Origin: an uncultured Pelagibacteraceae bacterium
Lineage (GTDB): Bacteria; Pseudomonadota; Alphaproteobacteria; Pelagibacterales; Pelagibacteraceae
Direction: 5' to 3'
Length of the DNA stretch: 54,096 nt
NCBI GenBank assembly: GCA_902554765.1
Contig: CACDPY010000005.1
Coordinates: 1 to 54,096 of the forward strand
The translations under genes and the position numbers were made by a program. Under the pieces are notes generated by a model. The model was not told the DNA's origin. It did not search any database and saw only the letters and a program-made list of their open reading frames with translations. Shown here piece by piece: positions 45,495 through 53,426 of the stretch (position 1 is its first letter; each line of letters starts with the position of its first letter).

Positions 45495-46603
45495 CCCTTC
45501 ATTGGCATTACTACAAATATACTATCAAAATCCCCAGGGTCTTTAATCAATGCGGGTGAACCGGTGTCATTAAAAAACATTTCAATTCTATCTCCATCAA
45601 GTTGTGAAGCTACATCTATTAAATATCTCGAATTGAAACTTATTTCTAAATCATGATCAAATTTTACATTTAATGTTTCTTTTCCATCTCCGCTATTTGT
45701 ATTATTCACTGATAAATCCAATATATCTTTTGTTAAACTAAATTTAACACCATCTTTTTTATCAAGAGAAACAGAAGCAACTCTATCAACAGATCCTAAA
45801 AACAATTTTAAATCAATATCTAATTTTTTTTGATTATTTTTCGGTATAACTTGAATATAATTTGGAAATTTACCATCAATAAGTTTTGAGATTAAAATAC
45901 TGTTACTTAATTCAAATTTAATTTTTGATTTTATATTTGATATTTTCACTTCACCATCATAATTATCCAAAAGTGAACAAAGTTGAAAAACTGTTTTTTT
46001 AGGTAAAATTATAGGTTCAAAATCTATTTTTTTGTCTAATCTTATTTTAGAAATTGACATTCTATGACTATCCGTTGCCACAGCCGTAAGATAATTTTTT
46101 TCATCTACATTTGTTTGATGAAAATAAATTCCACTTAAATAATGTCGAGTCTCATCATTTGATACAGAAAATTTACATTTATTTAGTAATTTCAAAAAAT
46201 CTTTTGATTTAATAACAAATTCATTTTGATTAAAATTTTCATCAGTTAATGGAAATTCTGAAGCGTTAATACAGTTCAAATTAAAAATTGATTTTTCAGA
46301 CTCTAAATGTAATTTATTTTGCTCGTTTAAAATCAAATTTATTTTTTTTCCAGATGAAAATTTTCTAACAATATCATACATGATAGAAGATGTAGTTGTA
46401 GTGTCTCCCTCCTCTAAAATTTCAACATTATTTATTTGATGTAAAAAAATTAAATCTAAATCTGTTGCTGTAATTGTTAATTTTGAGTTTTGAGCTTGTA
46501 ACAAGATATTAGATAATATTGGAAGAGTGCTTCTTTTTTCAATAACTCCTTGGCAATAATTTAATGCTTGCTGTAAATCTTGTTGGTTAACGTTAAATTT
46601 CAT
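45491..46603 (-). CDS. dnaN: DNA polymerase III beta subunit (sliding clamp)
   Basis: The 370-residue protein follows the three-domain clamp: it begins MKFNVNQQDLQQALNYCQGVIEKRSTLPIL, has VATDSHRMS near residue 180 and ends FNDTGSPALI and IFVVMPMKG, the expected clamp C-terminus. It forms a ring on DNA and tethers polymerase III. It overlaps the end of dnaA by 11 bases, so dnaA-dnaN are cotranscribed. Confidence 0.98.
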   Translation of the reverse strand: MKFNVNQQDLQQALNYCQGVIEKRSTLPILSNILLQAQNSKLTITATDLDLIFLHQINNVEILEEGDTTTTSSIMYDIVRKFSSGKKINLILNEQNKLHLESEKSIFNLNCINASEFPLTDENFNQNEFVIKSKDFLKLLNKCKFSVSNDETRHYLSGIYFHQTNVDEKNYLTAVATDSHRMSISKIRLDKKIDFEPIILPKKTVFQLCSLLDNYDGEVKISNIKSKIKFELSNSILISKLIDGKFPNYIQVIPKNNQKKLDIDLKLFLGSVDRVASVSLDKKDGVKFSLTKDILDLSVNNTNSGDGKETLNVKFDHDLEISFNSRYLIDVASQLDGDRIEMFFNDTGSPALIKDPGDFDSIFVVMPMKG

Positions 46604-48011
46604 TTTCTTTATTATTATACAATATTTGATTTTTCAGTTTATCAATATTTTCAACCATTAATGGATCTCTCTCCTTGAGCTTTTCAATTGTTTTAACTGA
46701 GTGGATGATTGTGGTATGGTCTCTATTTGAAAATTCACGTCCTATCTCTGGTAATGATTTAGATGTAAGAATTTTTGTTAAATATATTGCTGTTTGCCTT
46801 GGTCTCACTAAATATCTTGATCGCCTAGATGATAGCATCTCATTTTTACTAATTTTAAAAAATTTACAGACCAACGTCTGAATTAAATCGATAGTAACTT
46901 TGTTCTCATTTAAATTTAATAAATCCTTTAAGACTACTTTTGTTTCTGCCAAGCTTGGCATTTTATTATAAATTCTTGAAAAAGATATTATTCTATTAAT
47001 AGCTCCAACTAACTCTCTGATACTAGCTGATATTTCTAAGCTAATAAAATCTTGTATCTCTTTTGAGATTTTGATTTGATCTGGATATAATCTATTAAGT
47101 TCATTAGATTTATTTTCGACAATTTTCTTTCTTAGTTCAATATCTGGTTTTTGAATATCAACCACTAATCCTCCAGAAAATCTAGATTTTATTCTTTCTT
47201 GAATCCTCGATAATTTATTGGGCGCTCTATCAGCAGATAAAATAATTTGTGAACCTTTATCTAATAATGCATTAAATGTATGAAAAAACTCCTCTTGCAT
47301 TGCCTCTTTACCATTCATAAATTGAATGTCATCGATTAAAAGAACATCAGTGTTTCTGAAATATTCCTTAAATTTGACCATTTCATTAGACTTTATAGAC
47401 CTAACAAACTGATACATAAATCTTTCAGCTGAAATAAACATTACCTTGTTATTTTTTTTTAATTCAAGTCCGATTGCATTTAACAAATGTGTTTTTCCCA
47501 TTCCAACACCTCCATATATATATAATGGATTATAATGTGAAATATTTTCTGATACCTTCATTGATGCTTCAAAAGCAAGTTTATTGCTTGAGCTTGTTAT
47601 AAAATTATCAAGTCTCTTATTTGGATCTATTCTATTATACTGAAGGTATGAGTCTTTAATAAATGAAATATTTTCATTTGTTTTAGAGGTATTTGAAAGT
47701 TCATTAATTTCGTTTATATTTTTTTTATTTTCAATTATTTTAAATTCAATTCTGATTATATCTTTTTTATAACCCTTAACTATTTTTAAAATTTGATCTA
47801 AATATCTTGAAGTGATCCAATCACGAATAAATCTTGTTGGCACAGATAGAAGAAGGTAATTATTAAATTCTTCTACAAAATTAATTTTTTTCAACCAACT
47901 TTCATAAATATCAGAACCAAGTTTATTCTTCATTTCAACTTGAACTAAACTCCAATCAAATTTTTCAACACTAAGATTTTTTAAATTATTGTTTGTAAAC
48001 GAATTAGTCAT
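46593..48011 (-). CDS. dnaA: Chromosomal replication initiator DnaA
   Basis: The 472-residue protein has domain I (residues 1-80, with KLGSDIYESWLKKI), a short linker, the AAA+ domain with Walker A GGVGMGKT (residues 167-174) and Walker B VLLIDDIQF, sensor motifs, and the DNA-binding domain IV with VRPRQTAIYLTKILTSKSLPEIGREFSNRDHTTIIHSV. The usual GGRDHTTV is SNRDHTTI, a mild change. It opens the replication origin. It lies upstream of dnaN, downstream of rpsT. The sequence before it (48012-48292) shows no obvious array of DnaA boxes. Confidence 0.98.
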   Translation of the reverse strand: MTNSFTNNNLKNLSVEKFDWSLVQVEMKNKLGSDIYESWLKKINFVEEFNNYLLLSVPTRFIRDWITSRYLDQILKIVKGYKKDIIRIEFKIIENKKNINEINELSNTSKTNENISFIKDSYLQYNRIDPNKRLDNFITSSSNKLAFEASMKVSENISHYNPLYIYGGVGMGKTHLLNAIGLELKKNNKVMFISAERFMYQFVRSIKSNEMVKFKEYFRNTDVLLIDDIQFMNGKEAMQEEFFHTFNALLDKGSQIILSADRAPNKLSRIQERIKSRFSGGLVVDIQKPDIELRKKIVENKSNELNRLYPDQIKISKEIQDFISLEISASIRELVGAINRIISFSRIYNKMPSLAETKVVLKDLLNLNENKVTIDLIQTLVCKFFKISKNEMLSSRRSRYLVRPRQTAIYLTKILTSKSLPEIGREFSNRDHTTIIHSVKTIEKLKERDPLMVENIDKLKNQILYNNKENEI

Positions 48012-48292
48012 AAGTTATGGGGAAAGTTTAGTTAGAACTATAATATAGTTATTGCAACAAATAATTTCTGAAAAATAAAAAAAAATAAAATCTAAGATTG
48101 AAAATATTTTAACAATTTTAAATTTTTTGTTTGACAGCTATTCAGTTTGATTTTTTTCAAAATAAAATTTGAGATTGAAAACAAAAAAAATATTTTTTTA
48201 CTAAATCTAAATATTGTGTTCATTTAATTTATTATGATACATCATGTGGCTTATGCAGGTTGTATAAATCAAACAACCTATAGTATAAAAAA
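48012..48292. other. Non-coding region between rpsT and dnaA, with repeats
   Basis: This 281-base, very AT-rich stretch is the dnaA leader. It contains a 15-base inverted repeat AACTATA-a-TATAGTT (48036-48050) 25 bases before the dnaA ATG, two copies of a 23-base direct repeat sharing AAAATAAAAT and GATTGAAAA (48082-48104 and 48159-48181, two differences), and a hairpin AGGTTGT/ACAACCT (48257-48279) just after rpsT. No TTATCCACA-type DnaA box is seen. It could hold the dnaA promoter and control sites; an origin is not shown by sequence. Confidence 0.5.
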
Positions 48293-48553
48293 TTACAGGG
48301 TAGATATTTTTTTTGTTATCCTAGAAATGTTCCTTGAGGCATTTTGTTTTTTAATAATTCCAGACTTTGCAATCTTCATTAACTCTGAATTCAACTTGGG
48401 TAAGAATTTTAAAGCCTCTGTTTTTTTTTTGCTTTCAATTAATATATTCATCTTTTTTAAAGCATTTTTGTATCTGCTTTTTCGCGCTTTATTTACTACT
48501 GTTTGACTAGATATTCTTCTAATTCTTTTAATTGCTGATTTTGTATTAGCCAT
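48293..48553 (-). CDS. rpsT: 30S ribosomal protein S20
   Basis: The 86-residue protein starts MANTKSAIKRIRRISSQTVVNK and contains KSRYKNALKKM, the standard S20 pattern. It binds 16S rRNA in the body of the 30S subunit. The ATG is preceded by a C-rich CUAUACCCCCUCGC leader instead of a Shine-Dalgarno, listed as a finding. It lies between mutM and dnaA, the common alphaproteobacterial order. Confidence 0.97.
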   Translation of the reverse strand: MANTKSAIKRIRRISSQTVVNKARKSRYKNALKKMNILIESKKKTEALKFLPKLNSELMKIAKSGIIKKQNASRNISRITKKISTL

Positions 48554-48603
48554 ATGCGAGGGGGTATAGCTCGAGAATTAATATTGGTCAATGAAATAAT
48601 TAA

Positions 48604-49468
48604 TTATTTTTGGCAGGTATTACAAAAAAAAGTGGATCTATTAGAAATAACTTTTTTCAAAATTGTTCCTCTACATTTAGTTCTTTTACAATTTAAACCC
48701 TCTCTTAAATAAACTTTAAAATCTTTTTGAAAGCTACCTTCATTACCTAAAATATTCTTAAAATCTCTAATACTAGATCCGCCCTTTTCAATTGCATCAT
48801 TAAGTACTTTCCTTGAATTATTAACTATATTTTTACAATCTTTTATTTTTAATAATCTAGCTTTTTTAATAGGGTTTATTTTACTCAAAAATAAAATTTC
48901 ACTGGCATAAATATTTCCAATACCTGAGACAAAATTTTGATCTAATAAAAAATTTTTAATATTTTTTTTCTTTTCTTTTAAAAAATAAAGAAACATAACT
49001 TACGTTAAATTTTGAATTAAAAGGCTCTGGTCCTAAATGTTTAAATCTTTTTTTTAAAATGTTATTATTTTTAATTATTTGAAAAAAACCAAATCTTCTT
49101 GGATCATTATAAATAACCCTAAAATTTTTGAAAACTATTTCCACATGGTTATGTTTTTTTGGTAATTTTGGTGCGTTATAAAAACTGGTATTTGTTATTG
49201 TATTTTTTTGATTATTCTCAATCAGGTGTACTGTCCCTGACATGCCGAGATGTAACAGGCAATATTCACCACTAGAAAGACGGAAAATTAAATATTTTGA
49301 AAATCTTTTTATTTTAGAAATCTTTTTATTTTCTAAAAAACTTGCAAAGTTTAAAGGGATTTTGAACCTTAGGTTCCTATTTCTAATAATTACTTTTTTT
49401 ACTTTTTTCTTGCTAATTTTTTTATGTAGCGACTGTCTTACTATTTCTACTTCTGGTAATTCTGGCAT
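48604..49468 (-). pseudogene. mutM: Formamidopyrimidine-DNA glycosylase, frameshifted at an A8 tract
   Basis: The N-terminal part (49468 down to 48956) has MPELPEVEIVRQSL with the catalytic P2 and E3, SKYLIFRLSSGEYCLLHLGMSG and NDPRRFGFF, then leaves frame. The second part reads KNIKNFLLDQNFVSGIGNIYASEIL and the zinc finger to the end (NCKRTKC, FFCNTCQ). The two halves join with the usual spacing if one A is removed from a run of eight A on the coding strand (plus-strand T run 48962-48969): after FN, 22 residues lead to LLDQ as in intact enzymes. MutM removes oxidised purines from DNA. Either a mutation, a sequencing error or slippage at the tract explains the break. Confidence 0.85.
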
Positions 49469-49499
49469 TTAATACTATATTCAAGTTATATTTTATTTT

Positions 49500-50204
49500 A
49501 TGCAACAATATTTACAAAATAAAAAAGGTTTAGTCCAAAATGTTTTTGATCAAGTTTATGATCAATATGATTTAATGAATGACTTTATGTCACTTGGTAT
49601 TCATCGATTATGGAAAAAAAATTTGTTAAACATGATGAATCCATCACCCAAACATAAGTTAATTGATGTGGCGTGTGGCACTGGTGATATAGCAAAACTT
49701 TTCTTAAATAATGTAAATAAGTACTCTAGCATAACTTGTGTTGATCCAAACAAGGGAATGATAAGAAAAGGCAAAGAAAAATTACAAAGATATAATAGTT
49801 TAAATTGGGTTGTTTCACCTGCTGAAAAGCTTCCTTTGCCTGATAATTTTTATGATTTATATACAATTAGTTTTGGTTTACGAAACACAAAAAATTTGAA
49901 TAAAGCTCTCTCAGAGGCTTATAGAGTACTAAAACCAGGTGGTCGTTATTTGTGTTTGGAGTTTTCAAAAATACAAAATTCTAATCTTAATTTTATATAT
50001 AAAAATTACTCAAAACTCATACCTGCGATTGGTAAATTAATTGTTGGTAAAAGTGAACCTTACGAATATCTGATTAAAAGTATTGAAAACTTTTTAAATC
50101 AAGAAGAACTCGTCGAATTAATGAAAAAGAATAATTTTAAAAAATGTACTTATAGAAATTTATCAGGTGGTATAGTCTCTATACACAGTGGTTGGAAAAT
50201 TTAA
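49500..50204 (+). CDS. ubiE: Ubiquinone/menaquinone biosynthesis C-methyltransferase UbiE
   Basis: The 234-residue SAM methyltransferase has VFDQVYDQYDLMNDFMSLGIHRLWK, the SAM motif DVACGTGDIA (about residues 58-67), and the UbiE signatures YTISFGLRNTKN and RVLKPGGRYLCLEFSK. It adds the C2 methyl in ubiquinone synthesis. The stop overlaps the ubiB ATG by one base (TAATG). It is divergent from mutM, about 31 bases apart. Confidence 0.97.
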   Translation: MQQYLQNKKGLVQNVFDQVYDQYDLMNDFMSLGIHRLWKKNLLNMMNPSPKHKLIDVACGTGDIAKLFLNNVNKYSSITCVDPNKGMIRKGKEKLQRYNSLNWVVSPAEKLPLPDNFYDLYTISFGLRNTKNLNKALSEAYRVLKPGGRYLCLEFSKIQNSNLNFIYKNYSKLIPAIGKLIVGKSEPYEYLIKSIENFLNQEELVELMKKNNFKKCTYRNLSGGIVSIHSGWKI

Positions 50205-51772
50205 TGATGAAAAAATTATTTACTTTATTTAAATTAGGAAGAAAAGTAGCGCAATCAGATATATTAAATATCACCTCAAAATTTCAGAAACCACCTTTGT
50301 CTGTGAAAATTTTATTTAAAATTCTATCCTTTTCTTTTTTTCCAAAACAACAAATAGATATTGATAAAGATGAAGGTGAGCGATTATCTAGCACGTTAGA
50401 GTCTATGGGAACTACCTTTATAAAACTAGGTCAATTTTTAGCTACAAGGCCAGATATAATTGGTGAAGAACTTTCCAAAAAACTTGAAAATCTCCAAGAT
50501 AAATTACCGCCATTTTCATTACTTCAAGCTAAAGAAATTATAAAAAATGATTTAGGTAGTGATACTTATGATTCTATTTTAAATCTTAGTGACCCAGTGG
50601 CGGCAGCATCTATAGCTCAAGTGCATAAAGCACAAATTAACGATAATGGAACAATTAAAGATGTTGCAATCAAGATTTTACGGCCAGATATTAAAAAAAT
50701 ATTTAATGAAGAAATAGAAGCTATGATGCTTTTTGCTTTTTTGATTGAGTCTTTTATTAAAAAAACAAAAAGGCTTAAATTAGTTGAGGTAGTATTTTTA
50801 TTGAAAGAAATTACAAACCTTGAAATGGACCTAAGGTTTGAAGCTGCAGCTGCCAATGAGTACTCAGAGAATACTAAGAATGATGTAGGTTTTAGAGTAC
50901 CTCAAATTTATTGGAATTTTACAAGTGAAAATGTAATGACGCTAGATTGGATTGATGGAGTTTCTATAAGAGAAACTGAAGAATTAAAGAGAAGAAATCT
51001 AAACACTGAAAAAATTGCAGAAGATATTATTCAAAATTTTTTACGACATGCTGTAAGAGATGGTTTTTTTCATGCTGACATGCACCAAGGTAATATTTTC
51101 ATAGATAATGACGGACATATTGTACCAATAGATTTTGGAATAATGGGAAGACTTGACAAAATGAGTAAAAGATTTTTAGCTGAAATATTATTTGGTTTTA
51201 TTCAAAGAGACTATTTAAAAGTAGCAGAGGTACATTTAATTGCAGGGTTGGTTCCCAAGAATGTTCCAATTAATGATCTTGCTCAAGCATTAAGATCAAT
51301 TGGTGAACCCATTTTTGGACAGGCTGTTAAAGATATTTCGGGTGGAAAATTATTAAAGCAGCTATTTGATGTTACTGAAAAATTTAACATGCAGACACAA
51401 CCCCAATTACTTATGCTGCAAAAAACAATGGTAGTCGTTGAAGGAGTGGCAAGAAAATTAAATCCTAACACAAATATTTGGACAACATCAAAGCCTGTAC
51501 TTGAAAATTGGTTAAAAGAAACAAAAAATCCAATGACAACAATAAATGAAACACTTCAAAATACAACTGAAGTAATTAAGAGATTGCCAGAATTTCCTGA
51601 GATTATGGATAAAGCTAATCAAGCACTCAGTTTTTTAGCTAGCGGACAAATTCCCCAAAACTCTAATTCTTATACAGCTTTAAACACTAAAAAAATGGAA
51701 ATGACTACTTTTAGAAATCAATCTATTATTGGATTATTAGTCCTTGTAATTTTAGGACTATTGGTATTTTAA
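50204..51772 (+). CDS. ubiB: UbiB (ABC1/ADCK-type atypical kinase)
   Basis: From the ATG at 50204, which overlaps the ubiE stop, the protein has 522 residues. A TTG 12 bases earlier is an alternative. It has the ABC1 kinase-like core: the alanine-rich nucleotide loop AAASIAQVHKA, KxGQ motif FIKLGQFLATRPD, catalytic-loop HADMHQGN and IDFGIMGRL. The C-terminus ends in a membrane anchor (GLLVLVILGLLVF). UbiB supports ubiquinone synthesis, probably by ATP-driven extraction of lipid intermediates for UbiE and others. Coq7 is 11 kb away in this window. Confidence 0.96.
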   Translation: MMKKLFTLFKLGRKVAQSDILNITSKFQKPPLSVKILFKILSFSFFPKQQIDIDKDEGERLSSTLESMGTTFIKLGQFLATRPDIIGEELSKKLENLQDKLPPFSLLQAKEIIKNDLGSDTYDSILNLSDPVAAASIAQVHKAQINDNGTIKDVAIKILRPDIKKIFNEEIEAMMLFAFLIESFIKKTKRLKLVEVVFLLKEITNLEMDLRFEAAAANEYSENTKNDVGFRVPQIYWNFTSENVMTLDWIDGVSIRETEELKRRNLNTEKIAEDIIQNFLRHAVRDGFFHADMHQGNIFIDNDGHIVPIDFGIMGRLDKMSKRFLAEILFGFIQRDYLKVAEVHLIAGLVPKNVPINDLAQALRSIGEPIFGQAVKDISGGKLLKQLFDVTEKFNMQTQPQLLMLQKTMVVVEGVARKLNPNTNIWTTSKPVLENWLKETKNPMTTINETLQNTTEVIKRLPEFPEIMDKANQALSFLASGQIPQNSNSYTALNTKKMEMTTFRNQSIIGLLVLVILGLLVF

Positions 51773-51780
51773 TTCAGCCA

Positions 51781-52986
51781 ATGAAAGATTTAACAAATAA
51801 AAAAATTTTATTTATAATTTGTGGTGGAGTTTCTGCTTATAAAAGCCTCGAAACAATAAGACTTTTTAAAAAAAATAATGCAGAAATTAAAACAATCTTA
51901 ACTCAAAGTGCCAAAGAATTTGTAACACCTTTATCCGTTGCTTCTTTATCCCAAGGCAAAGTTTACGATGATCTTTTTAGTTTAGAAAATGAAACAGAAA
52001 TGGATCATATTTCATTGTCACGATGGGCGGACTTAATAGTTATTGCGCCAGCAACTGCAAATACTATTTCTAAACTTAGTCAAGGTTCATCTGAAGATTT
52101 AGCCTCTACTGTGATACTCGCTTCAAATAAACAAATATTTCTAGCTCCAGCGATGAATGTAAGAATGTGGGAACACCAATCAACAAAGAGTAATCTAGAA
52201 AAACTCAAAGATTATGGATATAAAATTATTGGCCCATTGATTGGGGATATGGCATGTGGTGAATATGGTGAAGGAAAAATGTCAGATCCTTCAGAAATCT
52301 ATAATGAAGTTAAAAATTTTTTACATAATAAGATTAGAAATAATAAGTTTAAAGCATTAGTGACTGCAGGTCCTACAAAAGAATATATTGATCCAGTAAG
52401 ATTCATAACAAATAAATCAAGTGGTAAACAGGGTTATGAGATAGCTAAGTCATTGTCTAAAAGAGGTTTTGAGACGACTCTTATATCTGGACCAACTAAT
52501 TTGAATATTAGTGCTGATGTAAATTTGATTAAAGTTGAAACTGCTGAAGAAATGCTAAAAGCTACTCAAAAAAGTTTACCAACCGACGTAGCAATTTTTT
52601 CAGCTGCTGTATCAGATTTTAAAGTAAAGAATAAAAGTAGAAATAAAATAAAGAAACAAGATAATTTAATTATTAATCTGGAAAAAAATATCGATATTTT
52701 AAATTATGTTTCAAATCATAATTCTATGAGACCAAAATTAGTTATAGGTTTTGCTGCTGAAACAGATGAAATAGATAAAAATGCAACTTCAAAACTTGCA
52801 GATAAGAACTGTGATTGGATTATAGCTAATGATGTATCTAAAAAAAATAGCGGATTTGACTCTAATTACAATGAAGTTACCATTCACTATAAAGATATTA
52901 AAAGTAAGAAAGAAAAAATCTTACTAAAGAAAAAGTCAGAAATATCAGAAGAGATAGTAGATAGAATTGTTAATCAAATTAATTGA
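51781..52986 (+). CDS. coaBC: Bifunctional phosphopantothenoylcysteine decarboxylase/synthetase
   Basis: The 401-residue protein has an N-terminal FMN-dependent decarboxylase domain (residues 1-180; GGVSAYKSLE, APAMNVRMW, the ACGEYGEGKM loop) and a C-terminal synthetase (residues 185-400; ALVTAGPTKEYIDPVRFITNKSSGKQGYEIA, FSAAVSDF, DWIIANDV). It makes 4'-phosphopantetheine, two steps of CoA synthesis. It lies 8 bases after ubiB and overlaps dut by one base. Confidence 0.97.
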   Translation: MKDLTNKKILFIICGGVSAYKSLETIRLFKKNNAEIKTILTQSAKEFVTPLSVASLSQGKVYDDLFSLENETEMDHISLSRWADLIVIAPATANTISKLSQGSSEDLASTVILASNKQIFLAPAMNVRMWEHQSTKSNLEKLKDYGYKIIGPLIGDMACGEYGEGKMSDPSEIYNEVKNFLHNKIRNNKFKALVTAGPTKEYIDPVRFITNKSSGKQGYEIAKSLSKRGFETTLISGPTNLNISADVNLIKVETAEEMLKATQKSLPTDVAIFSAAVSDFKVKNKSRNKIKKQDNLIINLEKNIDILNYVSNHNSMRPKLVIGFAAETDEIDKNATSKLADKNCDWIIANDVSKKNSGFDSNYNEVTIHYKDIKSKKEKILLKKKSEISEEIVDRIVNQIN

Positions 52987-53426
52987 TGGTTAAAGTACTA
53001 ATAAGAAAATTAGATCCAGCCGTAAAATTACCTGAATATAAAACTTATGGTGCTTCTGGAATGGATATTATAGCTTTTATAAAAAAACCAATCAGTTTAA
53101 AACCAAAAATGTCCTCTATAATACCTACCGGTCTCTCAGTTGCTTTTTCTAAAAATTATGAAATTCAAATTAGACCACGATCAGGACTTGCAGCGAAAAA
53201 TAATATTACTATTTTGAATACACCTGGGACTATAGATAGTGATTATCGAGGAGAAATAAAAGTTATTATATATAATCATGGAAAAGAGGAATTTATTATA
53301 AATAATGGTGATCGCATCGCACAAATGATCTTGTCTCCAGTTTTGAAAATAGAATTAGAAGAAACTAACGGTGATTTGCCTGAGACAATAAGGGGAGAAG
53401 GAGGATTTGGCTCAACAGGTAAATGA
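52986..53426 (+). CDS. dut: dUTP diphosphatase (dUTPase)
   Basis: Starting at ATG 52986, 146 residues. All five trimeric dUTPase motifs are present in order: GASGMDIIAF (1), RPRSGLAAKN (2), NTPGTIDSDYRGEI (3), NGDRIAQMIL (4) and RGEGGFGSTGK (5). It hydrolyses dUTP to dUMP, keeping uracil out of DNA. A TTG one codon earlier is also possible but ATG is preferred. The coaBC stop overlaps the start (TGATG). Confidence 0.97.
   Translation: MVKVLIRKLDPAVKLPEYKTYGASGMDIIAFIKKPISLKPKMSSIIPTGLSVAFSKNYEIQIRPRSGLAAKNNITILNTPGTIDSDYRGEIKVIIYNHGKEEFIINNGDRIAQMILSPVLKIELEETNGDLPETIRGEGGFGSTGK

Noticed and set aside
48012-48292. Replication origin at the dnaA leader.
   Set aside because: No DnaA-box cluster matching TTATCCACA was found by eye, and in many alphaproteobacteria the origin is not beside dnaA. 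Left as an open question, not a feature.
48234-48506. A 90-codon plus-strand frame over rpsT.
   Set aside because: It is antisense to the well-conserved S20 gene and hydrophobic because it reads a lysine-rich gene backwards.
48560-48572. GGGGGTATAGCTC on the plus strand resembles the first 13 bases of tRNA-Ala.
   Set aside because: The match ends after 13 bases and no anticodon or T arm follows. It lies in the rpsT leader and is better treated as part of that leader.
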